Source: Castellaniella daejeonensis
GTDB lineage: Bacteria > Pseudomonadota > Gammaproteobacteria > Burkholderiales > Burkholderiaceae_B
Assembly (NCBI RefSeq): GCF_039523555.1
Contig: NZ_BAAAFN010000011.1
Coordinates: 62,001-126,000 of the forward strand
Reading direction: 5' to 3'
Length of the DNA: 64,000 nucleotides
The notes under the pieces: generated by a model
Database searches by the model: none
Told to the model about the DNA's origin: nothing
What the model saw: only the letters and a program-made list of their open reading frames with translations
Translations under genes and position numbers: made by a program
Part shown: positions 15,838 to 23,980 of the stretch, in pieces
Numbering within the stretch: position 1 is the first letter of the stretch
How the letters are laid out: the number at the start of each line of letters is the position of its first letter

Positions 15838-16032
15838 GGCCCCGGAGACAGTTCAGAATCCGATTTCCATTACTTTACATAATATACATTATGCGAATTA
15901 AAGAAGGATCGGAACGGATAGCCGATCCGTCGTCCGCGAACTGCCCCCTGGCCGCATCCGGTTCCCGTCCGGGCCGGCGGCCCGGAAAAAACCCATTGTT
16001 TTTCAAGTGCCCGCTTCGCCGATCACGGTAAG
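15838..16032. other. Structured, partly AT-rich gap before the MotA-like gene
   Basis: The gap holds an inverted repeat CATAAT-ATAC-ATTATG (15878-15893) next to a TTTACA hexamer. A stem GGATCGG/CCGATCC follows (15906-15912 with 15922-15928), and then a stem CCGGGCC/GGCCCGG (15969-15975 with 15979-15985) followed by six A residues. No intrinsic terminator in the hutD direction is obvious. The arrangement may be a promoter with a folded 5' leader for the next operon. Confidence 0.4.
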
Positions 16033-16884
16033 ATGCGTCTGTTTCATCCAATGGCTCCACACATGAACCCATCCACCTTGATCGGCATCGTCGCCAGCAT
16101 CGTACTGCTGGTCATCGTCCTGTTCCTGTCGGCCGAGGATCCCGGACTTTTCATCGATTGGCCGGGCCTGGGAATCGTGCTGATCGGAACAGCGGCAGCC
16201 ACCTTCATCGCCTATCCCTTGCGCGAAGTGATGCGCGTCTTCGGCCTGATCCGCAGTGTCGTGCACCACGAGCGCCTGGACGCCGACAAGGATCTCGAAG
16301 ACCTGGTCGAGATTGCCCGCATCTGGATGCAGAGCGATATCCACGCCGTCGAGCAGGCCCTGGAACGGGTATCCAGTCCATTCCTGCGCAACGGCGTGCA
16401 ATTCGTGATCGACAACGTGCCCGAGCAGGACATCCTCGACCTGCTGCAATGGCGCATCGCCCGCATGAAAGCCAAGGAGCACGCCGAGGCCCAGCTGTTT
16501 CGCACGATGGCGGGCTTTGCACCGGCCTTCGGCATGCTGGGCACGCTGGTGGGCCTGGTGAACCTGCTGTTCCTGCTGGGCGACGGCGACATCACGGCCA
16601 TCGGCCGGCAGATGGCGCTGGCCCTGATGACGACTTTCTACGGTGTGCTGCTGGCCAACCTGGTCTTCAAGCCCATCGCGGTGAAGCTTGAACGCCGCAC
16701 CGAACAGCGCCTGATCCTGATGAACACCCTGATGCAGGGCATCGCCATGATGAGCCAGAAGCGCAGCCCGGCCCTGATGCGGGAAACGCTCAAGGCCTTC
16801 ATCGAGGATATCCGCGATGAGATCCGCGACCAGCAGCCTGCGCCCGCTGCGACCCCCGGGGACAAGGAACCGGAGCCCTCATGA
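16033..16884 (+). CDS. MotA/TolQ/ExbB-type proton channel protein
   Basis: The 283-residue inner-membrane protein has two N-terminal hydrophobic helices (around residues 15-35 and 45-62) and a cytoplasmic loop. Two further helices carry MAGFAPAFGMLGTLVGLVNLL (near residue 157) and the MALALMTTFYGVLLANLVF segment, the MotA-like conserved pair. It is paired by an ATGA overlap with an OmpA/MotB-type gene, so the two probably form an ion-driven stator. No flagellar or Tol genes are nearby, so its load is unknown. Start codons at 16033 and 16063 are both possible; neither has a strong ribosome site. Confidence 0.82.
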   Translation: MRLFHPMAPHMNPSTLIGIVASIVLLVIVLFLSAEDPGLFIDWPGLGIVLIGTAAATFIAYPLREVMRVFGLIRSVVHHERLDADKDLEDLVEIARIWMQSDIHAVEQALERVSSPFLRNGVQFVIDNVPEQDILDLLQWRIARMKAKEHAEAQLFRTMAGFAPAFGMLGTLVGLVNLLFLLGDGDITAIGRQMALALMTTFYGVLLANLVFKPIAVKLERRTEQRLILMNTLMQGIAMMSQKRSPALMRETLKAFIEDIRDEIRDQQPAPAATPGDKEPEPS

Positions 16885-18158
16885 GGCACGCATCCGGCGA
16901 CTTGAATCCGGCCCAGGCCATTGTCCAGCGCATGCGGGCGATGGAGACCGAGCTGCAGCAGGCCCGGCAGGCCTTGCGGCGCGATCGCAAGCGCGCGGAC
17001 GTCGACCGCTGGAGCCTGGAGCAGAAGCCGGCCGACTCGGCCCAGGAAGAAGGCTGGTTCATGACCTATCTGGACATGATGACCCTGCTGCTGGTCGTCA
17101 TGATCGTGATGCTGGCGTTCTCCGGGTCGATCGGCAAGCGGGCCGGCAAGCCTGGCACGGCCGGACAGGCCGGCACGCAGCCTGTCGTCGCCATGGCGCC
17201 GATTCCCGAGCCGGACGCGCCCTATCCCTATCCTCCGGTCCCGGCCGACGAAATCTTCCTGCCTCCTCCGCCTCCGGCCGAACCGGTGCATTCCCCGCTG
17301 TACGGAACATTTCCCGAATTCGAACCCGCGCCCTCGCCTGTTCCTGCCGCCTCTGCCGGGATGGCGGCGCCGGACGGAGCCGAGGCGCCGGCGGATCATG
17401 CTGCCCAACCCATGCCGACCGGGGCGCCAGATGTCCCCGAAACGCCGGCTGGGAGCCCCTCGGCGGCAACGGACCATGCCGCCGAGCCGGCAGCGCCGGG
17501 CGCTTCGACGACTGCTCCCGCACCCGACCAGGCTCCCGCCTCCGTTCCTGCACCGGCAGCCCAGCCCCCGGCTGCCGAACCGGAGGCACCCGCCACCGCC
17601 ACGCCGCCCTCCTCGCCTTCCGCCGGCATGGAAAATTCCCGGCCGGCTTCCGCACCGGCCGTGCCGGAGGCAAAACCGGAAGAATCGTCCGAAGGCGCCG
17701 CCTTGGCGGCCTCGCTGCCGCTTGGGGAACTGGGCCATGACGTCGAGGTGATCGTCAACCGGCGTTCCATCAGCTTCCGCATCAATAGCGAGATCCTGTT
17801 CGGAACGGGTCAGGCGGACCTGAGCCGGGAAGGCCTGTCGGTGCTTCAACGCATGGCCAAGGTGCTGTCCGACGCCGGCTACGATGTCACGGTCGAAGGC
17901 CACACGGATTCCGTGCCGGTGCGCAGCAACGCCCGCTATCCGTCGAACTGGGAACTGTCCAGCGCCCGGGCAGGCAGCGTGGTGCGCTATCTGCAGGCCA
18001 ACGGCATTTCCAAGGGGCACCTGAAGGCCGTGGGCTACGCCGACTCGCGGCCAATCGCCGACAACCGCACGGCCGATGGCCGGGCGCGCAATCGCCGCGT
18101 GGAACTGGTGGTGGAAAAACCGCACGAAGACACGGACGACGCCCGCCCCGCGCGATGA
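16881..18158 (+). CDS. MotB/OmpA-domain stator protein with a long Pro/Ala-rich linker
   Basis: The 425-residue protein starts with a charged cytoplasmic segment (about 1-58). A single transmembrane helix follows with Asp65 in YLDMMTLLLVVMIVM, the position of the proton-binding Asp of MotB. Residues about 88-280 are a low-complexity Pro/Ala/Glu linker. The C-terminal OmpA-like peptidoglycan-binding domain (285-412) contains VTVEGHTDSVPV and NRRVELVVEK. The gene overlaps the MotA-like gene (ATGA). The linker is far longer than in flagellar MotB and could span the periplasm. Together they resemble a non-flagellar stator. Confidence 0.82.
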   Translation: MRHASGDLNPAQAIVQRMRAMETELQQARQALRRDRKRADVDRWSLEQKPADSAQEEGWFMTYLDMMTLLLVVMIVMLAFSGSIGKRAGKPGTAGQAGTQPVVAMAPIPEPDAPYPYPPVPADEIFLPPPPPAEPVHSPLYGTFPEFEPAPSPVPAASAGMAAPDGAEAPADHAAQPMPTGAPDVPETPAGSPSAATDHAAEPAAPGASTTAPAPDQAPASVPAPAAQPPAAEPEAPATATPPSSPSAGMENSRPASAPAVPEAKPEESSEGAALAASLPLGELGHDVEVIVNRRSISFRINSEILFGTGQADLSREGLSVLQRMAKVLSDAGYDVTVEGHTDSVPVRSNARYPSNWELSSARAGSVVRYLQANGISKGHLKAVGYADSRPIADNRTADGRARNRRVELVVEKPHEDTDDARPAR

Positions 18159-18179
18159 CGGCCCGGCCCCGAAGCTGCC

Positions 18180-18608
18180 TCAGTCGCGCGAGAACGGCCT
18201 GCCGTCGAAGTCGACCGTGACCAGGTTGCCGTCCATCGCTCCCATGCCGGGGGAATTCAGGGGCATGCCGGGCGCTGCGGCGCCGCGCATGTCTTTCGAT
18301 GCCAGCAGCTTGCGCACCGCCGAGGCGGGAACGTGGCCTTCGATGATCTGGCCGCTGGATTCCAGCCGCGCCGTGTGGCAGGACGCCAGATCCATCGGCA
18401 CGCCCAGCCGGGCCTTGACGGCCGCCATGTCGGACGAAGGCACCTCGCGCACATCGAAACCCTCGGCACGCATGTGCTCGGCCCAGCCGTGGCAGCAACC
18501 GCAGTTCGGATCCTGGTAGACGGTGACGGCCTCGCCCGCCTGAGCATGCACGGACAGGGATGCGCTCAGGATGGCGGCCAGCAAGCCGATGGTGGAGAGT
18601 CGTTTCAT
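18180..18608 (-). CDS. DUF411 family metal-binding protein
   Basis: The 142-residue exported protein has a signal peptide (STIGLLAAILSASLSVHAQA). The DUF411 core has YQDPNCGCCHGWAEHM near residue 28 and a later MDLASCHTARL. The CGCC and Cys-His residues suggest metal, often copper, binding; the family frequently accompanies copper-resistance genes, though none are seen here. The ATG at 18608 has GAGG six bases upstream and gives a clean signal peptide, so it is preferred over the longer frame starting at 18653. It converges with the stator gene across 21 bases. Confidence 0.85.
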   Translation of the reverse strand: MKRLSTIGLLAAILSASLSVHAQAGEAVTVYQDPNCGCCHGWAEHMRAEGFDVREVPSSDMAAVKARLGVPMDLASCHTARLESSGQIIEGHVPASAVRKLLASKDMRGAAAPGMPLNSPGMGAMDGNLVTVDFDGRPFSRD

Positions 18609-18711
18609 GCATACCTCGGATATGGGCAAGCCCGCCGGCCATCGGCGGGACATGGGGATTGGGCAGCGAAAAGGCGGTTTGGTTCAATCGCCCCTCGGGT
18701 GGCGCCCCGGA

Positions 18712-19008
18712 TCAGATCTGTTCGAATCGCTCGTAATGCCGATCGGTCGGGGTTTCCGTGTGCGATACGCCGGTCACCCGCGCTGCGGGCGGCCCCTGGA
18801 GCAACCAGGACAGCATGCGGTCGACGGCGGTGCGCTCGCCCTGGATCAAGGCCTCGACGCGGCCGTCGGGCAGGTTGCGCACCCAGCCGCCCAGCTTGAG
18901 CTGGTGGGCCTGGCGGACGGTGGCGGCGCGAAAGCCGACGCCTTGCACGCGGCCTTCGACGAGGACGGACAGGGTTTCGAGATCGTGGTGTTCAGGCAGG
19001 GATTTCAT
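18712..19008 (-). CDS. acyP: Acylphosphatase
   Basis: The 98-residue cytoplasmic enzyme hydrolyses carboxyl-phosphate bonds in acyl phosphates. The catalytic pattern is complete: VEGRVQGVGFR supplies the phosphate-binding loop and Arg, and GWVRNLPDGRVE supplies the Asn. The chosen ATG at 19008 follows an AAGG ribosome site; the longer open frame to 19053 lacks one. It is monocistronic and divergent from sqr. Confidence 0.9.
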   Translation of the reverse strand: MKSLPEHHDLETLSVLVEGRVQGVGFRAATVRQAHQLKLGGWVRNLPDGRVEALIQGERTAVDRMLSWLLQGPPAARVTGVSHTETPTDRHYERFEQI

Positions 19009-19304
19009 AAGCCTTGAGCAAACAGGCAGAGTCGGGATTTCGGAAAATGGCAAGAGCTTGCCCGATCACCGCACTGTAACCGAAACAGGCGGCGATGCCT
19101 TGGCGCCCCTGGAATCATCGGCAGATACCGGGCCCGCCACCAGGCGGTCCCGAATACCCATTCACAGGTTCAGGTTTCTTGTTGCGACAGTCATAAAGAC
19201 ATAGCCCATCGGTCGTTCTCGCGGCGAAGACCCGATCCTAGAATGATCGCATCGTGCCGCAGGGCTCCCTGCCCCAGGCTCCATCCGACCCATTCGAGGC
19301 CTTC
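19009..19304. other. Divergent acyP/sqr intergenic region
   Basis: No gene is seen in these 296 bases. A TAGAAT hexamer at 19239-19244 could be the -10 element for the downstream gene, with a GAGG ribosome site just before its ATG. No convincing operator palindrome or RNA gene was found. Confidence 0.3.
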
Positions 19305-20564
19305 ATGAGCAACGCATCCATCCGCAAGCACTCCGTGGTGATCGTCGGTGCCGGCACCGGCGGGACCACCGTCGCCGCCCAGCTCCGGCGCCAGGAGCCC
19401 GGCCTGGACATCGCCATCATCGACCCGTCCAGCCACCACGACTACCAGCCCGCATGGACGCTGGTGGGCGGCGGCGCCTACAAAGCCGAGGACACCCGAC
19501 GTCCCCTGCACGACTGCCTGCCCGACGGCGTGCGGCACATCGCGCAGCGCGTGACCGCACTGCTGCCAGACGAGCGCCAGGTGGAGCTGGACGACGGCAC
19601 CCGCGTGGCTTACGACTACCTGGTGGTGGCCGCCGGGATCCAGATCAACTGGAACGCCATCGACGGCCTGGCCGAGGCCTTGGGAAAGAACGGCGTGACC
19701 AGCAATTATCGCTATGATCTTGCGCCCTATACCTGGGAACTGGTGAGCCGGTTCCAGGGCGGCACCGCGATCTTCACCCAACCGGCCGGTGCCGTGAAAT
19801 GCCCCGGCGCCCCTCAGAAGGCCCTGTACCTGGCGGCCGACGATTTCCGCCGCCGGGGGGTCAAGGCCGACAGCCTGCAATTCCGCACGGCCGGCGCCTC
19901 GGTCTTCGGCGTGCCGTTCTATGCGCAGGCGCTGGACAAGGTGATGGCATCCTACGGCGCGCAACCGCGCTTCGGCCAGAACCTGGTGCAGGTGCGCGGC
20001 GAGGAAAAGATCGCCGTCTTCGAGTCGGTGATCGACGGCGAAAAAGTGCGCGAGGAAGTCAGCTACGACCTGCTGCATGTCGTGCCGCCGCAAAGCGCGC
20101 CCGATTTCATCCGCAACAGTTCCCTGGCCGACGCCAATGGCTGGCTGGAAGTGGACAAGAACACGCTGCGCCATGCCCGCTATCCCAACGTGTTCGGCCT
20201 GGGCGACTGCACCTCGACGCCGAACAGCAAGACGGCCGCGGCCATCAAGAGCCAGGCTCCCGTGCTGACGCTGAACCTGCTGAGCGTCCTGCGCGGCGCC
20301 GGCAATGTCGAAAGCTACGACGGCTACGCCGCCTGCCCGCTGACGACATCGCGCGGCAAGGTCCTGCTGGCCGAATTCACCTACGGCGGCACGATCACGC
20401 CCAGCTTTCCGTTCGATCCGCGCATTCCACGGCGCTTCTACTGGTGGCTCAAGCGCAGCTTCATGCCCTGGTTCTACTGGAACATCCTGCTGAAGGGGCG
20501 CGGCCTGCCGGTGACGCACCGCACGCGCAGCTTCCCGACCGGCGTCCCCTCGGTCCAGCCCTGA
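19305..20564 (+). CDS. sqr: Sulfide:quinone oxidoreductase (type II-like)
   Basis: This flavoprotein oxidises sulfide and passes electrons to quinone at the cytoplasmic membrane. The 419 residues start with the FAD motif VIVGAGTGG and include SHHDYQPAWTLVG. Cys166 lies in VKCPGAPQKALYL and Cys344 in YAACPLTTSRGKVLLAEF; these match the two redox cysteines of the SQOR/HMT2-like group. FGLGDCTSTPNSKTAAA is the second FAD motif. The aromatic C-terminal region (RRFYWWLKRSFMPWFYW) is a likely membrane anchor. No sulfur dioxygenase or rhodanese gene is adjacent. The start at 19305 has a GAGG site; the frame opens 51 bases earlier. Confidence 0.9.
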   Translation: MSNASIRKHSVVIVGAGTGGTTVAAQLRRQEPGLDIAIIDPSSHHDYQPAWTLVGGGAYKAEDTRRPLHDCLPDGVRHIAQRVTALLPDERQVELDDGTRVAYDYLVVAAGIQINWNAIDGLAEALGKNGVTSNYRYDLAPYTWELVSRFQGGTAIFTQPAGAVKCPGAPQKALYLAADDFRRRGVKADSLQFRTAGASVFGVPFYAQALDKVMASYGAQPRFGQNLVQVRGEEKIAVFESVIDGEKVREEVSYDLLHVVPPQSAPDFIRNSSLADANGWLEVDKNTLRHARYPNVFGLGDCTSTPNSKTAAAIKSQAPVLTLNLLSVLRGAGNVESYDGYAACPLTTSRGKVLLAEFTYGGTITPSFPFDPRIPRRFYWWLKRSFMPWFYWNILLKGRGLPVTHRTRSFPTGVPSVQP

Positions 20565-20580
20565 GGCGGTTTCCGCGCGA

Positions 20581-20611
20581 GCCCCGGGCCGTCCCATGTG
20601 CGGCCCGGGGC
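20581..20611. terminator. Strong bidirectional stem-loop between sqr and the DUF4239 gene
   Basis: GCCCCGGGCCG (20581-20591) pairs perfectly with CGGCCCGGGGC (20601-20611) around a nine-base loop. It sits in the gap where the two genes converge. No long T-run follows on either strand. Confidence 0.55.
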
Positions 20612-20645
20612 GCCTCCGTTCATGGGCTTGCCGCGCGCCGCCGCC

Positions 20646-21428
20646 CTAGCCCCGGATCAGCAGCACGGACAAAGAAGTCGGCTCGATGATGGTGGTACCG
20701 GTGAAGGGCCGGTCGAACGAGGCAATCAGGTAGAGCGTGGCACCGAAGCCCAGGGAAAACAGCACCAGGGACAGGGCCAGCGGGCGCCTCTGGCCCATGT
20801 GCAGTTCGCTGAGCACGCAGGCGGCAACGAACAGCAGCACCAGCACGGCAACCCATTTGGTCGGCAGCACCCGGTCATGCGAAACCAGCAGGCGCTGGTT
20901 GCGGGCATTTTCGATATCCGTCGTGTAGCGCCGCAATGATTCGGCGGCGCGCTGCAGCCCGATCTGGTCGGTTCCGGCCTCGATCCGCACCGAGATGACC
21001 ATCAGGGTCTCCAGCTGGTCTTCCGCAACCTGGCTCGCTCGTCCGTCGCCCATCAGGGGCCATTCGACCTCGATGACTTCGCGGATGTAATCGTCAAGCA
21101 CGCCGGTGACCTGTTCCCGCAGTTCGGCCGGCAGGAACTTGGCGACGCGCAGCGTGTCGGCCACGGCAATGGCTTCCTGCTCCACGGCGGCACGGCCCTT
21201 GGCGTCCTGCTGCCAGATGTCGGACGCCACGAAAGCGATCACGATGCCGGTGGGCAGCAGGATGCCCGAAAGCATGGTGTTGACCATATTGGAGCTGTGC
21301 GGGCCGGGCGGCCACAAACGGCGCAGGATGCGCATCAGGATCAGGGCGGTGGCCGAAAGGAACCCCACCAGCAGCACACAAACGGCGAACATGGCCCATT
21401 CGGGCAGGTCATACATGAAATCGAACAC
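20646..21428 (-). CDS. DUF4239 family membrane protein
   Basis: The 260-residue protein matches the DUF4239 layout: two N-terminal transmembrane helices (about 12-32 and 52-70), a hydrophilic helical middle rich in charged residues (about 75-180), and two C-terminal helices (about 192-210 and 220-238). No catalytic motif is visible and the function of the family is unknown. It is a single gene, converging with sqr and lying upstream, in its own direction, of nothing recognisable. Confidence 0.75.
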   Translation of the reverse strand: MFDFMYDLPEWAMFAVCVLLVGFLSATALILMRILRRLWPPGPHSSNMVNTMLSGILLPTGIVIAFVASDIWQQDAKGRAAVEQEAIAVADTLRVAKFLPAELREQVTGVLDDYIREVIEVEWPLMGDGRASQVAEDQLETLMVISVRIEAGTDQIGLQRAAESLRRYTTDIENARNQRLLVSHDRVLPTKWVAVLVLLFVAACVLSELHMGQRRPLALSLVLFSLGFGATLYLIASFDRPFTGTTIIEPTSLSVLLIRG

Positions 21429-21500
21429 GGCGAGGCCCTCGCTGGGTGTCGGTGCATATGGTCCGCCGCAGGCCCATGCCGGGCGGACACCGGAACGGGA

Positions 21501-21845
21501 TCAGAGGATTTCCTGGATCCTTTCGAAGGGGCGGCACAGGCGCGTGCCCTTGTCCGTGACGACGAAGGGCCGGTTCAGCAGAACCGGATGCCGTTCGACG
21601 GCGTCGAGCAATTGTTCGTCGGTCAGCGCGGTGTCCGCCAGCCCCAGGGATTCGTAGGCGGGTTCCTTGGGGCGCAGCGCGTCGCGCACCGACAGGCCGG
21701 CCGCCCGGATCATATCGCGCAGTTCGGCGCGCGGCGGCAGTTCGTGCAGGTATTCGACCACTTCGACGGGGCGGCCCGTGGCCTGGAGCGTTTCCAAAGC
21801 CTTGCGTGACGTGCTGCAGCGCGGGTTGTGGTAGATTCTGATCAT
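21501..21845 (-). CDS. ArsC/Spx family reductase (arsenate reductase-like)
   Basis: The 114-residue thioredoxin-fold protein has the active-site Cys10 in YHNPRCSTSRKAL and the LLNRPFVV segment whose Arg binds arsenate in glutaredoxin-coupled ArsC. It is shorter than plasmid ArsC and is closer to the chromosomal YfgD-like group. No arsenic regulator or pump is adjacent; an ArsB-like permease lies 15 kb upstream. The ATG at 21845 is chosen because GGGG lies before it and it gives the family N terminus; the open frame extends to 21902. Confidence 0.85.
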   Translation of the reverse strand: MIRIYHNPRCSTSRKALETLQATGRPVEVVEYLHELPPRAELRDMIRAAGLSVRDALRPKEPAYESLGLADTALTDEQLLDAVERHPVLLNRPFVVTDKGTRLCRPFERIQEIL

Positions 21846-21944
21846 GCGGACCCCACAGGTTGAAAAGCCCTCATTATCCATGATTGGAGCGCCTGAAATC
21901 ACCCGTTCCGCCTTCGATCAGGAACACCGCCAAACATCCCGCCC

Positions 21945-22787
21945 ATGATGATTCCGCCGATGTACCCGTCGTCCCTGAACCGCTCACCGTTTTCACTGCG
22001 CCCTGCCCTGTCGATCGCCGCGCTGGCGCTGACCCTGGGGCTGGCCGGCTGCGCCAGCGGCCCCAAAGACGATCTCAGCCTGATGCCTGCCCAGCTGGAT
22101 CAGCAGACCAGCCGCTCGGGCCTGTTCACGCAACCGGTCAAATGGTCGCGCGAACGGCCGGGTTGCCAGGGCGAATGCCCGAAGCTGACGGTCGATTCAC
22201 TGGCTTTCCCCGGCCATCCCCGCCTGACGGAACTGGTCGACCACGCCCTGGCCGCCATGACCTGGGTCGATACGCAGAACCCGGCCCCCTACGACACGCT
22301 GGACAGTTTCGAAGCCTATTACTGGAAGACCGCCGCATCGCGCGACGAGGTCCAGCTGACGGCGCGCACTCGTTACCGCAACGAGCGGCTGACCGTGGTC
22401 GAACTGGACGCTGGCCAATACCGGACCGGCATGGCCCACGGCATCACCGGGTCGCAGCTGCTGAACTGGGACAATACGGCGGAAAAGGCCCTGACGATCG
22501 ATAATCTGCTGGCGCCAGGCGCCAGGCCCGCCTTCGATGCCGCGCTGCGCGAAGAACACACGCGGTGGCTGGATCAGCATGCCGACGCCATCGACAACCG
22601 GGACAACTTCAACCGCATGTGGCCTTTTGCGTCCAGCGACAACGTGGGGCTGACCGACCTGGGCGTGCTGGTCAAATACCAGCCCTACGAGATCGCACCC
22701 TATGCCTGGGGACAGCCCGAGCTGCTGATTCCCTACGAACGCCTGCGCGGCATCCTGCGCCCGCAGTTCCTGCCGCCGCAATCCTGA
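21945..22787 (+). CDS. DUF3298/RsiV-like lipoprotein
   Basis: The protein of about 280 residues has an N-terminal signal sequence ending in the lipobox LAGC (Cys36), so it should be a lipid-anchored envelope protein. The body resembles DUF3298-type domains: a helical and sheet mixture with TVVELDAGQYRTGMAHGI, LTIDNLLAPGARPAF and a final QPYEIAPYAWGQPELLIPYE, typical of RsiV/YdhK-like proteins. The function is unknown; a role as envelope sensor or polysaccharide-related protein is only guesswork. Several closely spaced ATGs (21945, 21948, 21960) make the exact start uncertain. Confidence 0.7.
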   Translation: MMIPPMYPSSLNRSPFSLRPALSIAALALTLGLAGCASGPKDDLSLMPAQLDQQTSRSGLFTQPVKWSRERPGCQGECPKLTVDSLAFPGHPRLTELVDHALAAMTWVDTQNPAPYDTLDSFEAYYWKTAASRDEVQLTARTRYRNERLTVVELDAGQYRTGMAHGITGSQLLNWDNTAEKALTIDNLLAPGARPAFDAALREEHTRWLDQHADAIDNRDNFNRMWPFASSDNVGLTDLGVLVKYQPYEIAPYAWGQPELLIPYERLRGILRPQFLPPQS

Positions 22788-22807
22788 GGCACGACACGCA
22801 CGGGGTG

Positions 22808-22846
22808 CCGCCGTGCACGGCGGGCATCCGGGGCCACGAGGCCCCG
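22808..22846 (+). terminator. Two tandem hairpins after the DUF3298 gene
   Basis: CCGCCG-TGCA-CGGCGG (22808-22823) is followed by CGGGGCC-ACGA-GGCCCCG (22829-22846). Both stems are perfect, but no T-run follows. They separate the lipoprotein gene from the sulfate transporter operon. Confidence 0.5.
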
Positions 22847-22971
22847 CATACGCATATAGCAGCGCTGCATAATGCGCGGCATTCATATCGTTGGACAAAA
22901 CGATTCGTTCTTTCCCGGAAAGGAACTCTTTAACCTGATACCTCGATTCCCGTATCTCGAGGTTCCTTCCC

Positions 22972-23976
22972 ATGCGATTCCGATTCCTGCTGTCCCTTGC
23001 GGCGGCCGTCTGCCTGGCCGGCGCGGCCCAGGCAGCCGACATCACACTGCTGAACGTGTCCTACGACCCCACGCGGGAGCTGTACCAGGCCTACAACCAG
23101 GCATTCGCCCGGTACTGGCAGGACAAGACCGGCGACCACGTCACCATCCGCCAGTCGCACGGCGGCTCGGGCAAGCAGGCGCGTTCGGTGATCGACGGCC
23201 TGCGGGCCGATGTGGTGACCCTGGCGCTGGCGCCCGACATCGACGCCATCGCCGAGCGTGGCTCGATCCGCCCGGACTGGCAGCAGCAACTGCCCCTGAA
23301 CAGCGCGCCCTACACATCCACCATCGTTTTCCTGGTGCGCAAAGGCAACCCCAAGCACATCCGCGACTGGGACGATCTGATCAAGCCCGGCATCCAGGTC
23401 ATCACGCCCAACCCCAAGACGTCCGGCGGCGCGCGCTGGAACTATCTGGCGGCCTGGGGCTATGCCCTGCGCCAGCACGGCGGCGACGAGGCCAAGGCGC
23501 GGGAATTCGTCGGCAGGCTCTACCGGCAGGTGCCCGTGCTGGATTCGGGCGCGCGGGGATCCACCACCACCTTCGTCGAACGAGGGATCGGCGACGTGCT
23601 GCTGGCCTGGGAAAACGAGGCTTTCCTGGCCATCGAGGAACTGGGTCCCGACAAGGTGGACATCGTCGTGCCATCCGTCAGCATCCTGGCCGAGCCGCCC
23701 GTGGCCGTGGTGGACAAGGTCGTCGATGCCCAGGGCACCCGCAGCGTGGCCCAGGCCTACCTGGAATACCTGTATTCCGAAGCCGGCCAGGAAATCGCCG
23801 CGAAGAACCACTACCGCCCCACCCTGCCGGCGGTGGCCGAGCGGCACGCGCAGCAGTTCCCGCAGCTGTCGCTGTTCAAGATCACGGACGTGGCGCCGAG
23901 CTGGGCCGAAGCGCAGAAGACGCATTTCGGGGATGGCGGTGTGTTCGACCAGATCTACAAGCCGAGCGGGCAATAA
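22972..23976 (+). CDS. sbp: Sulfate/thiosulfate ABC transporter substrate-binding protein
   Basis: The 334-residue periplasmic protein captures sulfate or thiosulfate for the importer encoded just downstream. It has a short signal peptide (FLLSLAAAVCLAGAAQA) and the family hallmarks LLNVSYDPTRELYQAYN, QSHGGSGKQARSVIDGL, NPKTSGGARWNYLAAWGY and DSGARGSTTTFVERGIGDV. A GAGG ribosome site lies nine bases before the ATG. It heads sbp-cysT-cysW-cysA. The 184-base gap upstream should contain its promoter, probably controlled by CysB, but no site was identified with confidence. Confidence 0.95.
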   Translation: MRFRFLLSLAAAVCLAGAAQAADITLLNVSYDPTRELYQAYNQAFARYWQDKTGDHVTIRQSHGGSGKQARSVIDGLRADVVTLALAPDIDAIAERGSIRPDWQQQLPLNSAPYTSTIVFLVRKGNPKHIRDWDDLIKPGIQVITPNPKTSGGARWNYLAAWGYALRQHGGDEAKAREFVGRLYRQVPVLDSGARGSTTTFVERGIGDVLLAWENEAFLAIEELGPDKVDIVVPSVSILAEPPVAVVDKVVDAQGTRSVAQAYLEYLYSEAGQEIAAKNHYRPTLPAVAERHAQQFPQLSLFKITDVAPSWAEAQKTHFGDGGVFDQIYKPSGQ

Positions 23977-23980
23977 GGCC

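Noticed and set aside
16033..18158. Zorya-type anti-phage system
   Set aside because: A stator-like pair is present, but no ZorC, ZorD or ZorE-like genes follow; the next genes are a DUF411 protein and acylphosphatase.
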